Shown piece after piece: positions 37,996 to 49,700 of a stretch of DNA of 64,000 bases. The stretch lies in assembly GCA_946807835.1 (NCBI GenBank), contig OX327686.1, positions 930,001-994,000 of the forward strand. Reading direction: 5' to 3'. Source of the stretch: Ailanthus altissimus. Its lineage: Eukaryota; Streptophyta; Magnoliopsida; Sapindales; Simaroubaceae. The translations under genes and the position numbers were made by a program. The notes under the pieces were generated by a model, which saw nothing but the letters and a program-made list of their open reading frames with translations, searched no databases and had not been told where the DNA came from. Numbering within the stretch: position 1 is the first letter of the stretch; every line of letters begins with the position of its first letter.

Positions 37996-39123
37996 ATATA
38001 TATTTAAAAAAATTTATATTGGGGTTGGATTCCATTAATAGCAACACAAATTGAGCTATTGCATTTTCCTTTTAGATATCAACAATATTCATTTTATATG
38101 TCAAAACATTTTTTATAATTTGAGATTTGTGATTTTATCTCATTGGCTGCTGCATATACATTTAAGGGAATTTGTTAATTACATTTCTGTTTTTTCTTTT
38201 ATTTTTATTTTTGTTGAGAATCAATATTTTCTTTTTAATTCTATTTTTCTACCTAAAAGTTACTAATTACTCTTCCCAAAAGGGATTATGATATTTATTG
38301 AAAATTAAAAAAGAAACTAATAAAAAAATGAAGAGCATGACAATTTCTCTAAATAGAATGAGAATTTTTAACCCATGATACAGTGAGAAATTTTAACACA
38401 TGATAACTGAAATTTAAGCTCTCATATTAGGGTTAGAGATTCAAGCCTTAACATAGTCAAATAAGATTTAAGCAAGTCTTTTGTTATGCTGAGTTGAAAT
38501 TTTTTTTGTATTACATCGAGTAAAGAAATTTAAGGTAGTTTTTTTGTCAAAAGATAATTTGTGATTAATATGAAATATCAGACAAATAAAAGCAAACATT
38601 GAGATTAATTTTTTAAGGGAGGAGAATATGGAATTGCATATGGAAGAAGATTTGTTAGCTACTTCATATTGCTCTTTTTGTGAGCATATCCTAGCAAATT
38701 ATAAAAAAAAAAAAAAAGTCAATAATACATTATATGAATCTAACTTTATAAAAAAATGTAATAACATCTAAGACTATCTCTTTATATGAAAAAAACAAAT
38801 AAAATTTGAGAAAAATTATTATTGCCCTCCTAAGTAAATTTTTTTGTTATAATATATTACATAACTCATTATATGGTGAATACGTGAACACGTGATAAGA
38901 TTATGTAATACATTATAAATTGTACTGGAGTAGTAAATTAATTGTACTAAAGTTATTAATTAATTAAATATTAACACGTAACAATATTATTTATCGAATA
39001 ATGAGTTAAGTAGTTAATTAAATCAAGAGAATTGTATTATGTAATATCAATCATAATTTATAATCATTTTTAATATATATATCACTTTCTCTCTTAAATT
39101 TTTTAAAATTATCCATTTCTCCA
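37996..39123. other. AT-rich intergenic DNA with a MITE-like motif
   Basis: No gene seen. Near 38855-38945 is a motif family that recurs elsewhere in the window: 'ataactcattatatggtgaata ... aatacattataaatt'. The reading frames at 38051-38266 are low-complexity. Confidence 0.45.
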
Positions 39124-39847
39124 TGTTAAGGCCTCAAAACACTTTTATTCTTCTCGAGGTTATGTTAAAGGGAAGAATTCAAGATTCAGTCTAGAACCCT
39201 AACCTCCTTGCGCAGTAAAATAACCTATCAATCAAGCAAATCACAACAAGAATTCAAAACAGAAAATAAAAGAGCACAACACAATTTTACATAGTTCAAC
39301 CAATTGCCTACGTCCACGGTGGATCAAAGGATCCTAACCTCTCTTATTATAACTTCCTAGAGATTTTACAAAGAAAACTCAATGAAGAACCCTCAAAAGG
39401 ATTTAAACATTTAGTGAACCTTTACTCTACCACGAATAATGATCACCCAAACAACGGTTCCACCCTAACGCACACAATCACTTAGTGTCTATCAAATTCT
39501 TCCCATCTCTTAGAGTCTCTCTCAATGCTTAATCTGAAAACAACAGTTTACAAGTGTTTATATAGGGTGTATTTCGTGTCTACTAACCCTATTCCTTATT
39601 GGAGTAAGAATCTATTTGTTTTGGAAGTCTAAAACTTCTCAAAACTCGAAATCCCGAACCAAAAAGAACGTTTTCACACGTTCTAGTACTGTGGCGCTCG
39701 TCTCTGAGCACTGCGGTGGTGGACAAAATCATTCTCTGTTGTTCTCCATACGCGTCTCACATGTTCTAGACTTCTTATAACTCTTTATTTTGATATTCAT
39801 CTCAATTTTTATTCAACCAAAATTATTAAATCACTAATTTTTTAATA
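39124..39847 (-). mobile_element. Solo LTR with intact 5-bp target site duplication
   Basis: Starts tgttaagg and ends ttttttaata, flanked on both sides by ctcca (39119-39123 and 39848-39852). Its reverse complement matches the right-end LTR family: GTGATTTAATAATTTTGGTTG, AATTGAGATGAATA, the TATA region CCCTATATAAACACTTGTAAAC, ATTGGAGTAAGA reversed, and ...CCTTAACA at the end. It is 724 bp, shorter than the roughly 1-kb LTR at 61041, and has no internal region, so it is a solo LTR from LTR-LTR recombination. Confidence 0.88.
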
Positions 39848-39935
39848 CTCCATTTAAAATGTAATTACCTATTTCTCCTTTCAGTAATAAGTTTTATTAC
39901 TACACGAGCATATTTGATGAACAACAGAGAACTGA

Positions 39936-41350
39936 TCAGGGTCTGCCAAATTTCCTATTTCTCCAGCAGAGCAATCCGTTTTTTAATTGCACACCTAATG
40001 CAGTAATGCTTCCGGATTGAACCAAAAAGAAAAAAAAAATAAGTGCACAAAAAGAAGAATGTTTAAGTAGTACGACTAGAGTCATGATAATAATCAAATT
40101 TTTTAGTTCTGATATCAAATTGATGTAAAATAAGTACAAATTTTAGTCTTTTGTTTGCTATTAGAATATTTAATATAATTAAAAAATAAACTAAATTTTT
40201 GTTGATTTAACGCAATCGCGTAAATTTACTTTTCATCGTTGGCAGACCTTCATAGGGGTCTAGGAGGTCCGTGCCCCCTCAAAGCCCTAATTTTTTTTAT
40301 AAAAAATATATATATATTTTTATAATTTTTATTCCATAAAATAAATATTTTTATAATTTAATTCTACTAAAATCTTCATATCATTAAATTTTAACTCAAT
40401 ATAATTTTTAATTTTAACACTTAACTTTCTTCATCTTAAATTTTGATTCCGTTCCTACTTTTCGTTAACCTGAGGAAGAAGCCGGCAAGAACAACATAAG
40501 TAGCAAATGCCATCAATGGGATGTACAAATCAGGTGCATTAATATCATAAATTTGTGGCTTATAAGAAAATTCACCCTAACTTTCTCAGTTGCTCTCATC
40601 CGGCGTCCCTGCATTTGTTCAATACATGAAATTGATCAAATACAGATGGTATTTTTAACTTGCAATGAAGCTAAAGATAGTACAAAATTTTTTGCCATGA
40701 AATCAGAAATCACATACTCTGTGCAGAAATGGAAACAGAATCACCTTTGAGTTTATTTTTCATACACTGATCGTTCACTTGAAAATAATATTGTGGGTTG
40801 GAGAAGTATCTGCCAATCTGTAACAGGTTTCTGAAACTATTAAAATCTATGGCTAAAAACATGTCATTCTTCAAGCATAAGAAATTGTTGAATCTGCACG
40901 TTTTTAAAATGCCGACGCTACTTTTTTAGTCAAAATGTAACGAACTCTAAAATATTACTATTTTAAATCTAACTAGACATATTAGATATCATCCACGTAA
41001 ATAAAAGCGTGCAAACATCTGCACTATTCCTTAAAACATTACAAATTCTGAGTAATTAACTTTGAAAAATAAACTATTGAGATGCTACTACAAGTCTACA
41101 ACTCTCGGGAAAGCACTTCTTTAGAAGCTGAAATTCATTTACTTTGCAGGAAAATTGAACTTGAGCACTAAATCTTTCATATCTAAACTCTCATTAATCA
41201 CTTAAAACAAAAAAAAAAAATGGAAATTTAATCTTACATTGCTATGAAAATAAGCTGACCCTGATCCCAGGAGCTTCTCACCATCAGCACTTAATTCACT
41301 CTTTATCAGATCAGATCCAGCTCCGAAAAACTCATCCCCGAGTGGATTTT
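39936..41350 (-). pseudogene. Decayed YIF1-family (Golgi membrane trafficking) gene fragment with introns
   Basis: Minus-strand pieces match plant YIF1 proteins in the right order. Exon at 41238-41350: NPLGDEFFGAGSDLI...GEKLLGSGSAYFHSN, followed by a donor GTAAGA. Exon from 40817 leftward: IGRYFSNPQYYFQVNDQCMKNKLK, then a one-base insertion before the VILFPFLHR equivalent. Exon 40470-40608: after a degenerate, stop-containing start it reads [17 protein letters not shown] and [13 protein letters not shown], ending at a donor. Near 39940-40030 a fainter relic reads like the next exon (PEAL ... GLLCW). YIF1 proteins work with YIP1-type proteins in ER-Golgi vesicle traffic. The 5' exons and the 3' end are missing. 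Introns are retained, so this came from a DNA duplication, not from reverse transcription. Confidence 0.75.
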
Positions 41351-43199
41351 TTTTTGTTTTGCAATGTTTGCCAAAAATTTTATATATAGAAAAAAGTGGG
41401 AAAATAGAAAAATTTATAAAGAGAAATGTCATATTATTTAACAGTCTAGTCTTATAAGTTAGATATTGGATCCTTGGCCAAATTTTTAACAATAATATCT
41501 AAGTTAAATTCTGAGATTTGAAAATACGATGGACACTCAGTATGTTAAATAAAACTCTGATGTTATTCTCTCTGCCGGTAGAGGTTTCGTTAAAAATAAG
41601 AATTGTTCAGTTGTTGTTTCGTATGAAAAAAGAGTTGGTAGAAAAAAAAATTGTAAGAAGAATAGCCACACTACTTAGCTATTCTTTTTGAGTAAATTTG
41701 TGCACGGTTTCCTAAATTCTGATGCATCACTTAAAGCAAAATAAAGAAGAAAAAAAGGGTTAGCTTGGGGACAAGAGTTTTTAGTTTTCTTAATTCCGAA
41801 AACAATCATTTTCAAAATGCTATGTTCCGCAAACAATGAAATACGAAGTATTCTTATAAACTTTCATTTTACAAGACTTTTTTTTATATGGTTATTGTTC
41901 CACAAACCGGACAAGAAAATAATTAAGATCAAAAGGAGATACAAGCACCTGGATTATTTATATTCAATAGCAAAAATTCCCCTTCTAAAGTTAGGCAAAA
42001 AAATTTAATGAATTAAAGAACTTCACAACAACTTTTGCAAGCTTCAATATCCAATGATCCCTATTTTATGTAACAATATATATATATATATATATATAAT
42101 CTAGTAAGTAATATAATTCATTATATGATAAACATTTTGATATTTGATAAAAAAAAATTAATATATCATAAATTATATAAAAATTATAAATTGACACTTA
42201 AACAATAAATTATTGAAATTATTGCATTACCGTGATGTCGTGGTTATATATCCTTCTCCTATGTGAGGGCAATTCTTTTTGTCTTCCTTTTATTGAAGGA
42301 TTGAATTCTCTAATTTTCTTCTTCAATCAAAAATACAATTTTTTTATTTTTATTTAAAAGAATTAAGGTTGAGTATTTTTTAGTGTGCGAGTTTACTTAG
42401 AGATTCCATTAATTTCTCTGATAATGTATCAAAAGTCCCTAAATCTGTACGTTGATGTTGTTCTTTAATAGAATTAAGCTTCTTTCAAAACAAAAATTCA
42501 AGCAAAAGTTGAAGACTCTTCTATGAAATTCCCAATTCCCAATAATTTTTTTTTTTAAATTTTACCTTCTTTTTTAGTGTGAAACTATTTTTCATAGAGC
42601 TATTGTTTGCTACATCTATGGGGTTTTTGAAATAATGTAAAATTTGTTCACATGAAATGTATATAATCTGATCATCTAAATTTTGCATTTCAGTTTTTAA
42701 AAATTCTCGTATTTGTAATAATGTCTTATATGATATACAAATCCCTATGATTGTGGATTTGATGAAAAATATTCATGTATATTAAACTTTGTAGTGAATT
42801 TATTTAGCTATTTACTTTGTTTTTTCTTTTCTTTTCTTAATGGGTTGATTGCATGTTCAAAATCTAATTTTACGCCAAGCCCTAGCTCCAAAAGCAAAGT
42901 GCTTTCTCCATGCATCAAGCGATTGCTTTGTTAGGCTTGGATCAACTTCATGCTAGCACCAACAATACAAATCTGACGACGATAAACAAGTGGCAGGAGG
43001 CACCAAAAGAAGATTTGGGCATTCTCAAATTTGTTAAGGAAATTTCTGAAAGATTATCTTTAGGCTTTGACTTAATTTTAATGTTAAACTCTCAAGAACA
43101 AGGTTTTAGTTTTAAGTAATTTTATAAATTTGAATCGTTGATATAAATAAAAAAAAATTCCCTAGAGTCCATATTTTTCTCTCAAAAGAAAAGAAAAAG
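41351..43199. other. AT-rich intergenic DNA
   Basis: No recognisable gene. A TA run at 42075-42099 is followed by another copy of the MITE-like motif (ataattcattatatgat ... tatcataaattatat, about 42105-42200). A small plus-strand frame at 42910-43119 (69 residues) has ordinary composition but no family resemblance, and I do not call it a gene. Confidence 0.45.
42075..42099. repeat. TA microsatellite
   Basis: Near-perfect TA run next to the MITE-like motif copy. Confidence 0.85.
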
Positions 43200-44290
43200 C
43201 GTCGCACCTATTCAAGCACCTCGTCACTAGAGAGGGGGCCAAAAACCCATTTTTCAGCGCCCCCCTCCTCTTTTTCTCTTATCCTTCACTCATCTCTTTA
43301 ATAGCTTTAGTTTTTTTTGTGTTTTTCTTTTTTTGTCTTGCTTTTTTCGCTTTTGCAAATACGTCGAACTTCGATCTAGTTTGAGCGGAGCTCCTCCTCA
43401 TCAGCAATAGCTAAATGCGGCAACATGAGCAACCTCTCGTCGTCATCCCTCTAGGCGGCCATGAAATCTTTGTTTCTGCCATAGAGCTGCTGCAGTCACC
43501 ACCGCGTGAAGTCGGACTTCCATGCCGGTCATTGCATTTTCTCTCACTGACAAGTGCTGGATGAGGCCAACATGAGCACCTTCTTGCTGCCTTCCCTCGG
43601 CAGTCATGTAGACCACCGGTGCCCCCCGTTAAAGCCAAATCTGTGCTCTGTCAATGTTGGACTTTGCCAGATCCGACAACTTCTGCTTTGGACACTGGCT
43701 CCTGTCACTCTTTTGACTAGATGTTATATCCTATTTTTCACTGCCACAAAGCTCCGTCACCGACTTGTTACCGGAATAATTTTTGCAGTTGTATTGATTC
43801 GTATGATGGTGGTTAATAGTTAGATTAAGGTTTGGTGTGTACAGTAGATATTAGTGTACGGATATTTTATACTATTTTTTTTATGTGAGGGTGAATTTTT
43901 ATATAATAATTTTTTTTATATGAGATAGATTTTAATCTCTTTTGTGTGAAGGTAGTTTATTTTTTCTTAAAATACGATAGTTAATTCCTCTTGCGAGAGG
44001 GTAGGATTCCCTCGTACATAGTGATAAATCTCCATGTTTAAGAGGTAGTAATAATAATTCTTTTTAAGTATAGTTTTTATTATAGGGATTGATTGTTCTC
44101 TCTGTAGGAGAGTAATAAGTTTGACAAATCATAATAAATTTATTTTATTTTTGTATAATATTTTGAAATTTTTTTGATTTTATATCAAAAGTCTTATATT
44201 ATAATATTATTAATTTAATTAATAATATTTTACTTAAATTTTAAAAATAATAATAATTTTATTAATATAATATTAGAATTAAAGCCAAAC
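43200..44290 (+). repeat. Retroposon-like dispersed repeat, copy 1
   Basis: A GC-richer front part (about 43200-43800) leads into a T-rich tail. The tail resembles that of the element at 45599-46625: phrases like tatgtgagggtgaa / tatgtgaaggttgg, gcgagagggtag / gcgagagtag, and a shared run 'catoataa..ttattttatttttgtataat'-type followed by 'ttttatatcaaaa'. The ends are not sharply defined. It holds short frames only. Family unknown to me; a truncated non-LTR or other non-coding retroelement is possible. Confidence 0.45.
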
Positions 44291-45581
44291 TCACGAATTT
44301 TAACTCTCTCATGCTCACTCTATTTCAATTAATTTTAAGAATCAATTAAATAAAATTACGACAAATTTCTTCATTTCTTCGTTTACAATATGGATGAGGT
44401 TTATGATAATATACACAATCCAAAGTGTTTTTTATTCTTATAAAAAATTTAGTAAAAATATATTCCCTTATAAAGAATATATTAAATCAGTAACACTTCT
44501 CACAAAAGTACCCATTAAAGTTTTCTATAAAAATATCCATATACTTTATACTTAAAAATAAATAAAAGTATCTTTTTGTATATTTCCATCAAATACCATC
44601 GTCACATATTATGTAAATACATTTTTTTTTTATCTAACAAGTAATGACATTATTTTTAAAAAAATATCCAAAAATAGCCATGATTTAAAAGTTATAAAAC
44701 TCTTATAGTTAAAAATTATTTGAATAATTTTTATTAGTCGAGAAGATAATAAATGGATAAAATTACTTTTATTAATAATAAAATTGGATACCAAAATAAT
44801 AGATATAGTTCAAGATTCCTTGTGCCCTCCTTGTGCATGAGCTATACACGAGAAGGGGCCTTGTGCCCTGCCTCACGGCGGCCTTAATCTTCTTCTCCGA
44901 CGTTTTTTTATTAAATTTTTTTTTTTTTAATAATTTTAAATCAAATTGATGAATTTTCAACTTATACTACTCTGAATCTACTTATTAATTTTAATGTATT
45001 TTCTTTAATCAAAATTTCAAATAATTTATTAAAAAAAGATACAAAAATATTTAAGAGTAAAATAATAAAAAAATTAAATATTTAACTAATAAAATACATA
45101 AATATATTATAAGAGCGTAAAATAAATTTTTTCTTAAAAGAAAGTCATTTTAAAAAAGCTATTTCCCAATACACTTCAAATTTGAACAGTAATTTGAAAG
45201 TGAAGTAGGGTCAGTTAGTACCAGAAGAAAAAGATCCAAAGTAAGCCAGATTCAGGATTTTGAATCGTCAATTCCCACCAATAACACCAAAAGCACTTCC
45301 CATTCCCAACAACAAAATTGTAGACAGACGGTGAGTGAAACATCAATCAATTCTGTCTCTAAGCCAAAGTGCAGGCCCCAAAAAAAAGTTGTTATTTCAA
45401 AGTCTTAATTTGTTTTCTTCTTGTTGAGTCTTGAATGAGTGTTGATGAACAGAACAGATAGATATGCAGTACTACTTAGTAGGTCACATCTAGTTCTAGC
45501 GACTAGGGCTCTCTAGCTTTAAACCTCAACACAGTTCCTCCCCTGTGTAGTTTTTGGTTAATTTCAAAGCTATCAAAATTC
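44291..45581. other. AT-rich intergenic DNA
   Basis: No supported gene. The stretch 45180-45560 is less AT-biased and could be an old untranslated or promoter region, but no reading frame or splice structure is recognisable. Confidence 0.4.
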
Positions 45582-45598
45582 AAATCCATTAAGCCTTT

Positions 45599-46625
45599 GT
45601 TTTCTCCACCGGTGGGTGTCCTTCAATTTTTTTGGTGTGTCCATTAGTCGATGTGCATCGTCATTGTTCGTTGTTGTGCTCCATCTACAGTCTCTCCTAA
45701 ACTATTCTTGCCATACACTGTGACCCAACTACCACCTCGGCCGCTGCGAGCCCCCACAACCAAGGAACAAAACTCCACGATCGATTCGTGTTCCTTGGTC
45801 CACGTCGAAGTATTTTCAGCCTGCAGTAATTTTTTGGCTCTAGTTAGCGTCCCTCTTCTCGCCATGACTCCCTTATTGACCGACAACGCCATAGAATTTC
45901 TCTTCCAACTTTGACCTGACCAGAACCCGTTTGAGCCATTGTCGAAATTTTGAGGCTGACCTAATTTTTTTCTCTATCTGACCTTTTGGGACTCGGTCAA
46001 ATGCTGGCCGCTTTTTCTCACCGGACCACCGTTGGAATTACAACTTTAGTTCTCATCGACAATTTCAGGAGGCCCGTGATTGAAGGCGACCAATGCAAGC
46101 ATAACTTTGCTACCCGTACTCTATACTCTAACTTGAATAGTTATTGATTCCAATGCTGCAACCCAAACTCAAATTATTATAACTACTGCTGTTGTGTAGG
46201 ATTTATGTAACAATGGTTGTGTTTAGATTGGTTGTAAATTGTTTGGATAGTTTATATATTGGGTGTACGATGTTTCTAATAATGTGTTATTTGTGTTGTG
46301 CTATGCGTGGGATAATTTTAATTTATATAGTTATTAATTTTATGTCTCTCTTACGTGGGGTTAAGTTATTTCTCTTATGTGAAGGTTGGTGTCCCTTTTA
46401 CGCGAGAGTAGATCTGCCCGCTATGTGATAAATATAATAATTCTTTAAGAACCTTACGAGGTTGGTTTATTCTCTCAATCGAAAAAATAATACATTTTGA
46501 TGAGTCATAATTATTATATTTTATTTTTATGTAACATCTTAATAATTACTTTTTATTTTATATCAAAAAATTTATTATTGATTGAATCAATAATATTACA
46601 TTTAAAATTGGATGTACCAAAAAAA
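45599..46625 (+). mobile_element. Retroposon-like element with 17-bp flanking repeats and A tail, copy 2
   Basis: The 1027-bp segment lies between two identical 17-bp sequences, aaatccattaagccttt, at 45582-45598 and 46626-46642. Its right end is an A run (gatgtaccaaaaaaa). A target duplication of this length plus an A tail points to insertion by target-primed reverse transcription (LINE machinery). It has no protein of known family. Its tail is related to the repeat at 43200-44290. Confidence 0.6.
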
Positions 46626-46747
46626 AAATCCATTAAGCCTTTTTTTTTGGTAAGTAAGAATTTTATAAATGCTAAATTCAGCAAATATTACAAGAAAATT
46701 AAATGCGACAAGTTAAGACCTTGCAACTCCTAGAATTATTAGTACAT

Positions 46748-49700
46748 TTACCACCCAGTTGCAATGTAATCTATCACTTGGCCATTGACAGCACTTATAC
46801 ATCTAATCCAGACAACATCCTTAATGTTTTGATGGACATCACTTGTAGAAAGCGTTTTTTGTTTAAAGACCACCAGGTTTCGCTCTCTCCAAATAAAATA
46901 GATTGTAGCACAAAATGAGACTCGTCTGATCTTGTTGAGAATAGACTTGCCATTGGATTTTCTACAAAGATAGGAGATCACTCGTTGCCATCTGTCCGGG
47001 CATTGGGTGAGCTGACACGCTATAAGGACTTTATGCCATATTTCACTACTAAAGTTGCATTGAAAAAATAAGTGTGGAATTGTCTCCTTATCGCAACCAC
47101 AAAGGGGGCACTCATCTGAAGGAATAATCCCCCATTTTTTTAGTCTGTCCCTTGTAGACAATCTGTTCTTCAATGCCAACCAAGTAACGAAGCAGTGTTT
47201 AGGCATATGTTGCATTCCCCATATCAGTTGATACCATCCCACCTTAGCCTCCTTAATCTTGAGACCCTTCCATGTACTCGCAATAGAAAATTTTGCATTG
47301 GAGCTTGCTGACCATGAAATTCTATCCTCTCTTTCAGTAATTGAAAATTTTTTGCGTAGGTGATCCCATACCTGAGCAGTGTACTCATTCAAAGGATCCG
47401 AGAAGTTCCAGTGACCATGCTGCCATAGATCATTAACCTTAGCATCCCGTAGAATATCCGCATCCAAAATGTCAATATGGGGGAATTTATTAACTATAGA
47501 CTCTCCACCCAGCCATGGATCCCACCAAAAATAAAAGGATTTGCCATTACCCAGCTCATATGAGAACAATTGTTTTATCTGACTTCTCATTCCAAGGATT
47601 TTCCTCCATGTCCAGCTTGTTGGGTTTGGGCGAATTAACTAGGGTTCTTGCATGTGGGTTGTGTTCATCATACAAACAATATACATATCTCATACATACA
47701 TGTGCACAACGGAAGATTACATATAATGAACACAGAAATTAACATTTGATTAACTGAAATTCGAGATTGAGAAAATCACCAATGAAGCCTTTGGATTAAT
47801 TTTCTTTGAAGTCCACCATGAAATGAATCTTTGATCAATTCTAGCAATCAACAAGGGTGGGTTTGATTGTCTAGAATGGCAGCATCTTAATCCAGCATAT
47901 GTGTTTAACTCTTAAACATTTTACAAAGTTAAACCATTTAACTTAATTAAATTTGTTTTTCCTTTTATTCAACTCTTGAATAAATAAAACAAATCTTGTT
48001 TTTAGTTATTACATTTAGTAACCATTAATTCAATTTGTTTTGTTGTTCTAACACTTAAAACACAAAACAAACAATTTCAATTTCTCAAATTGAATTGGCT
48101 CCCAAAATGCAAAACCTAAAATCTAAAACATTTTTCAATTTTGAATTTTGAATTTCATTTCACTTTATATACAAATGCATTAATTCCAAACTTATTTGAA
48201 TTTCATTTGCATTTCATTTGGCTTAACCTAACCTTAGTTAACATTTAACCATAGTTAGATTATTTTAACTTAACCTTTAAGTTAATAAATATTTAATTAA
48301 TTTAACCATAATTAACTAACTTAACCATGGTTAGGTTAACCTTTACTTAACCTTTAAGTAAGGTTAACTTAATTAACTATATGATTAACCTTTAATCATA
48401 GTTAAATTAAATTATTTATTTAACAATTAAATAAATAAATATTTATTCTTATTATTTAATAATTAAATAATCATAAAGTGAAATTACTATTATATCCTTA
48501 CTCGGTTACCAAGTTAACCTAAAGTGGGTCCCACCATGTAACCATATACTTTAGTTAACGTAACCTTAGTAATTGCTGAATTATACTGTATTGAACAATT
48601 CAATACGGTACACTGCCCAAGTGCTCAAAGAGTACATTTCATATTGGGACTCTCTAGGTCTACACCCGATTTGTCAAATGGAACTGTTCCATTAATCCGT
48701 AATCGATGCCCCACGCACACGTTACGAATATTACAAATCAGCGTGTCAGACCATACAAGTTGAGGTCATAACGTATACGTATAATCCTTCCATCATTTAT
48801 ATCCTGGATGTGCAGGGATATAGATCAGCACCGTCAAATCCCTATTTGCTTATCCATAAACTTATCTCCAGATTCGTATCTCGATAAACAATATACGCAA
48901 ACACTTTTGCTATATTGTTTAACCCTATGGGAAACTCTTTTCCCGGGTTTATGCTTGTGGCCACAAGACTTTATGAAATACAACCTCGGAGCATCGGATA
49001 TACAACTTACCTACGTAAGTTGACGGATCCCATATCTACGCACACCGGACTCCATGAGCATCGGACCATACCCAGCGACACATAGCGGTCAAACCATGAA
49101 AGGTCTCTGACATATGTGGAACCAAAGCATGATGGATCACTCACAAGACCACCGTGGCGCTCAGGTCAAAGGACCACGAATACTACTTAACTCGGGAGGA
49201 CCTTCCTTTGACGGTGTCATAGGATATCTATTGGGGTCCTCATAAGTCTGTTCAGTATCCAGTCCTGACTGGATACCCGCATGCCTATACAAGCTCTAAG
49301 CTCATGGTCAGCTAAGAACAACCATCTGAACCAGTCAGATATAGACATACACTAATCTATATAAAGTAAATCACCGATAGACCCGCATTGGTGATTATAG
49401 ATCAGGAACATTATCTTTGAGACATACTTACATAATGATATTTCTTAACACCTATTGCAACTCTTTGCAACTATATCATTACAAGTATACTCTCAGGTCT
49501 TTGTCCCATTATAAACAAGGTTCTAACTCTTTAGACCTCGCTGACTCTTATAACCTGCTAACTCTTAACAGTGCTAACTTTTAGCATTTATAACTCTCAG
49601 CTTTGCTAACTATTAGTTCTGATCTAAACTCCTTTAGACCAGATCTGAACTCTTTCAGATCAAACAATGTCTCTAATGTTACTAGCATTATACCATATTA

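Noticed and set aside
42910..43119. 69-residue plus-strand frame with near-normal composition
   Set aside because: Considered as an RNase H or LINE fragment because of 'KWQEAPKED', but no further motif fits; left uncalled.
43411..43823. Short frames in the GC-richer part of repeat copy 1
   Set aside because: No domain, no conserved start in the sister copy at 45.6 kb; taken as repeat sequence.
48225..48440. TTAACC-rich stretch as a possible interstitial telomere repeat
   Set aside because: The plant telomere unit is TTTAGGG/CCCTAAA; this block lacks it and the words are irregular, so it is only low-complexity LTR sequence.
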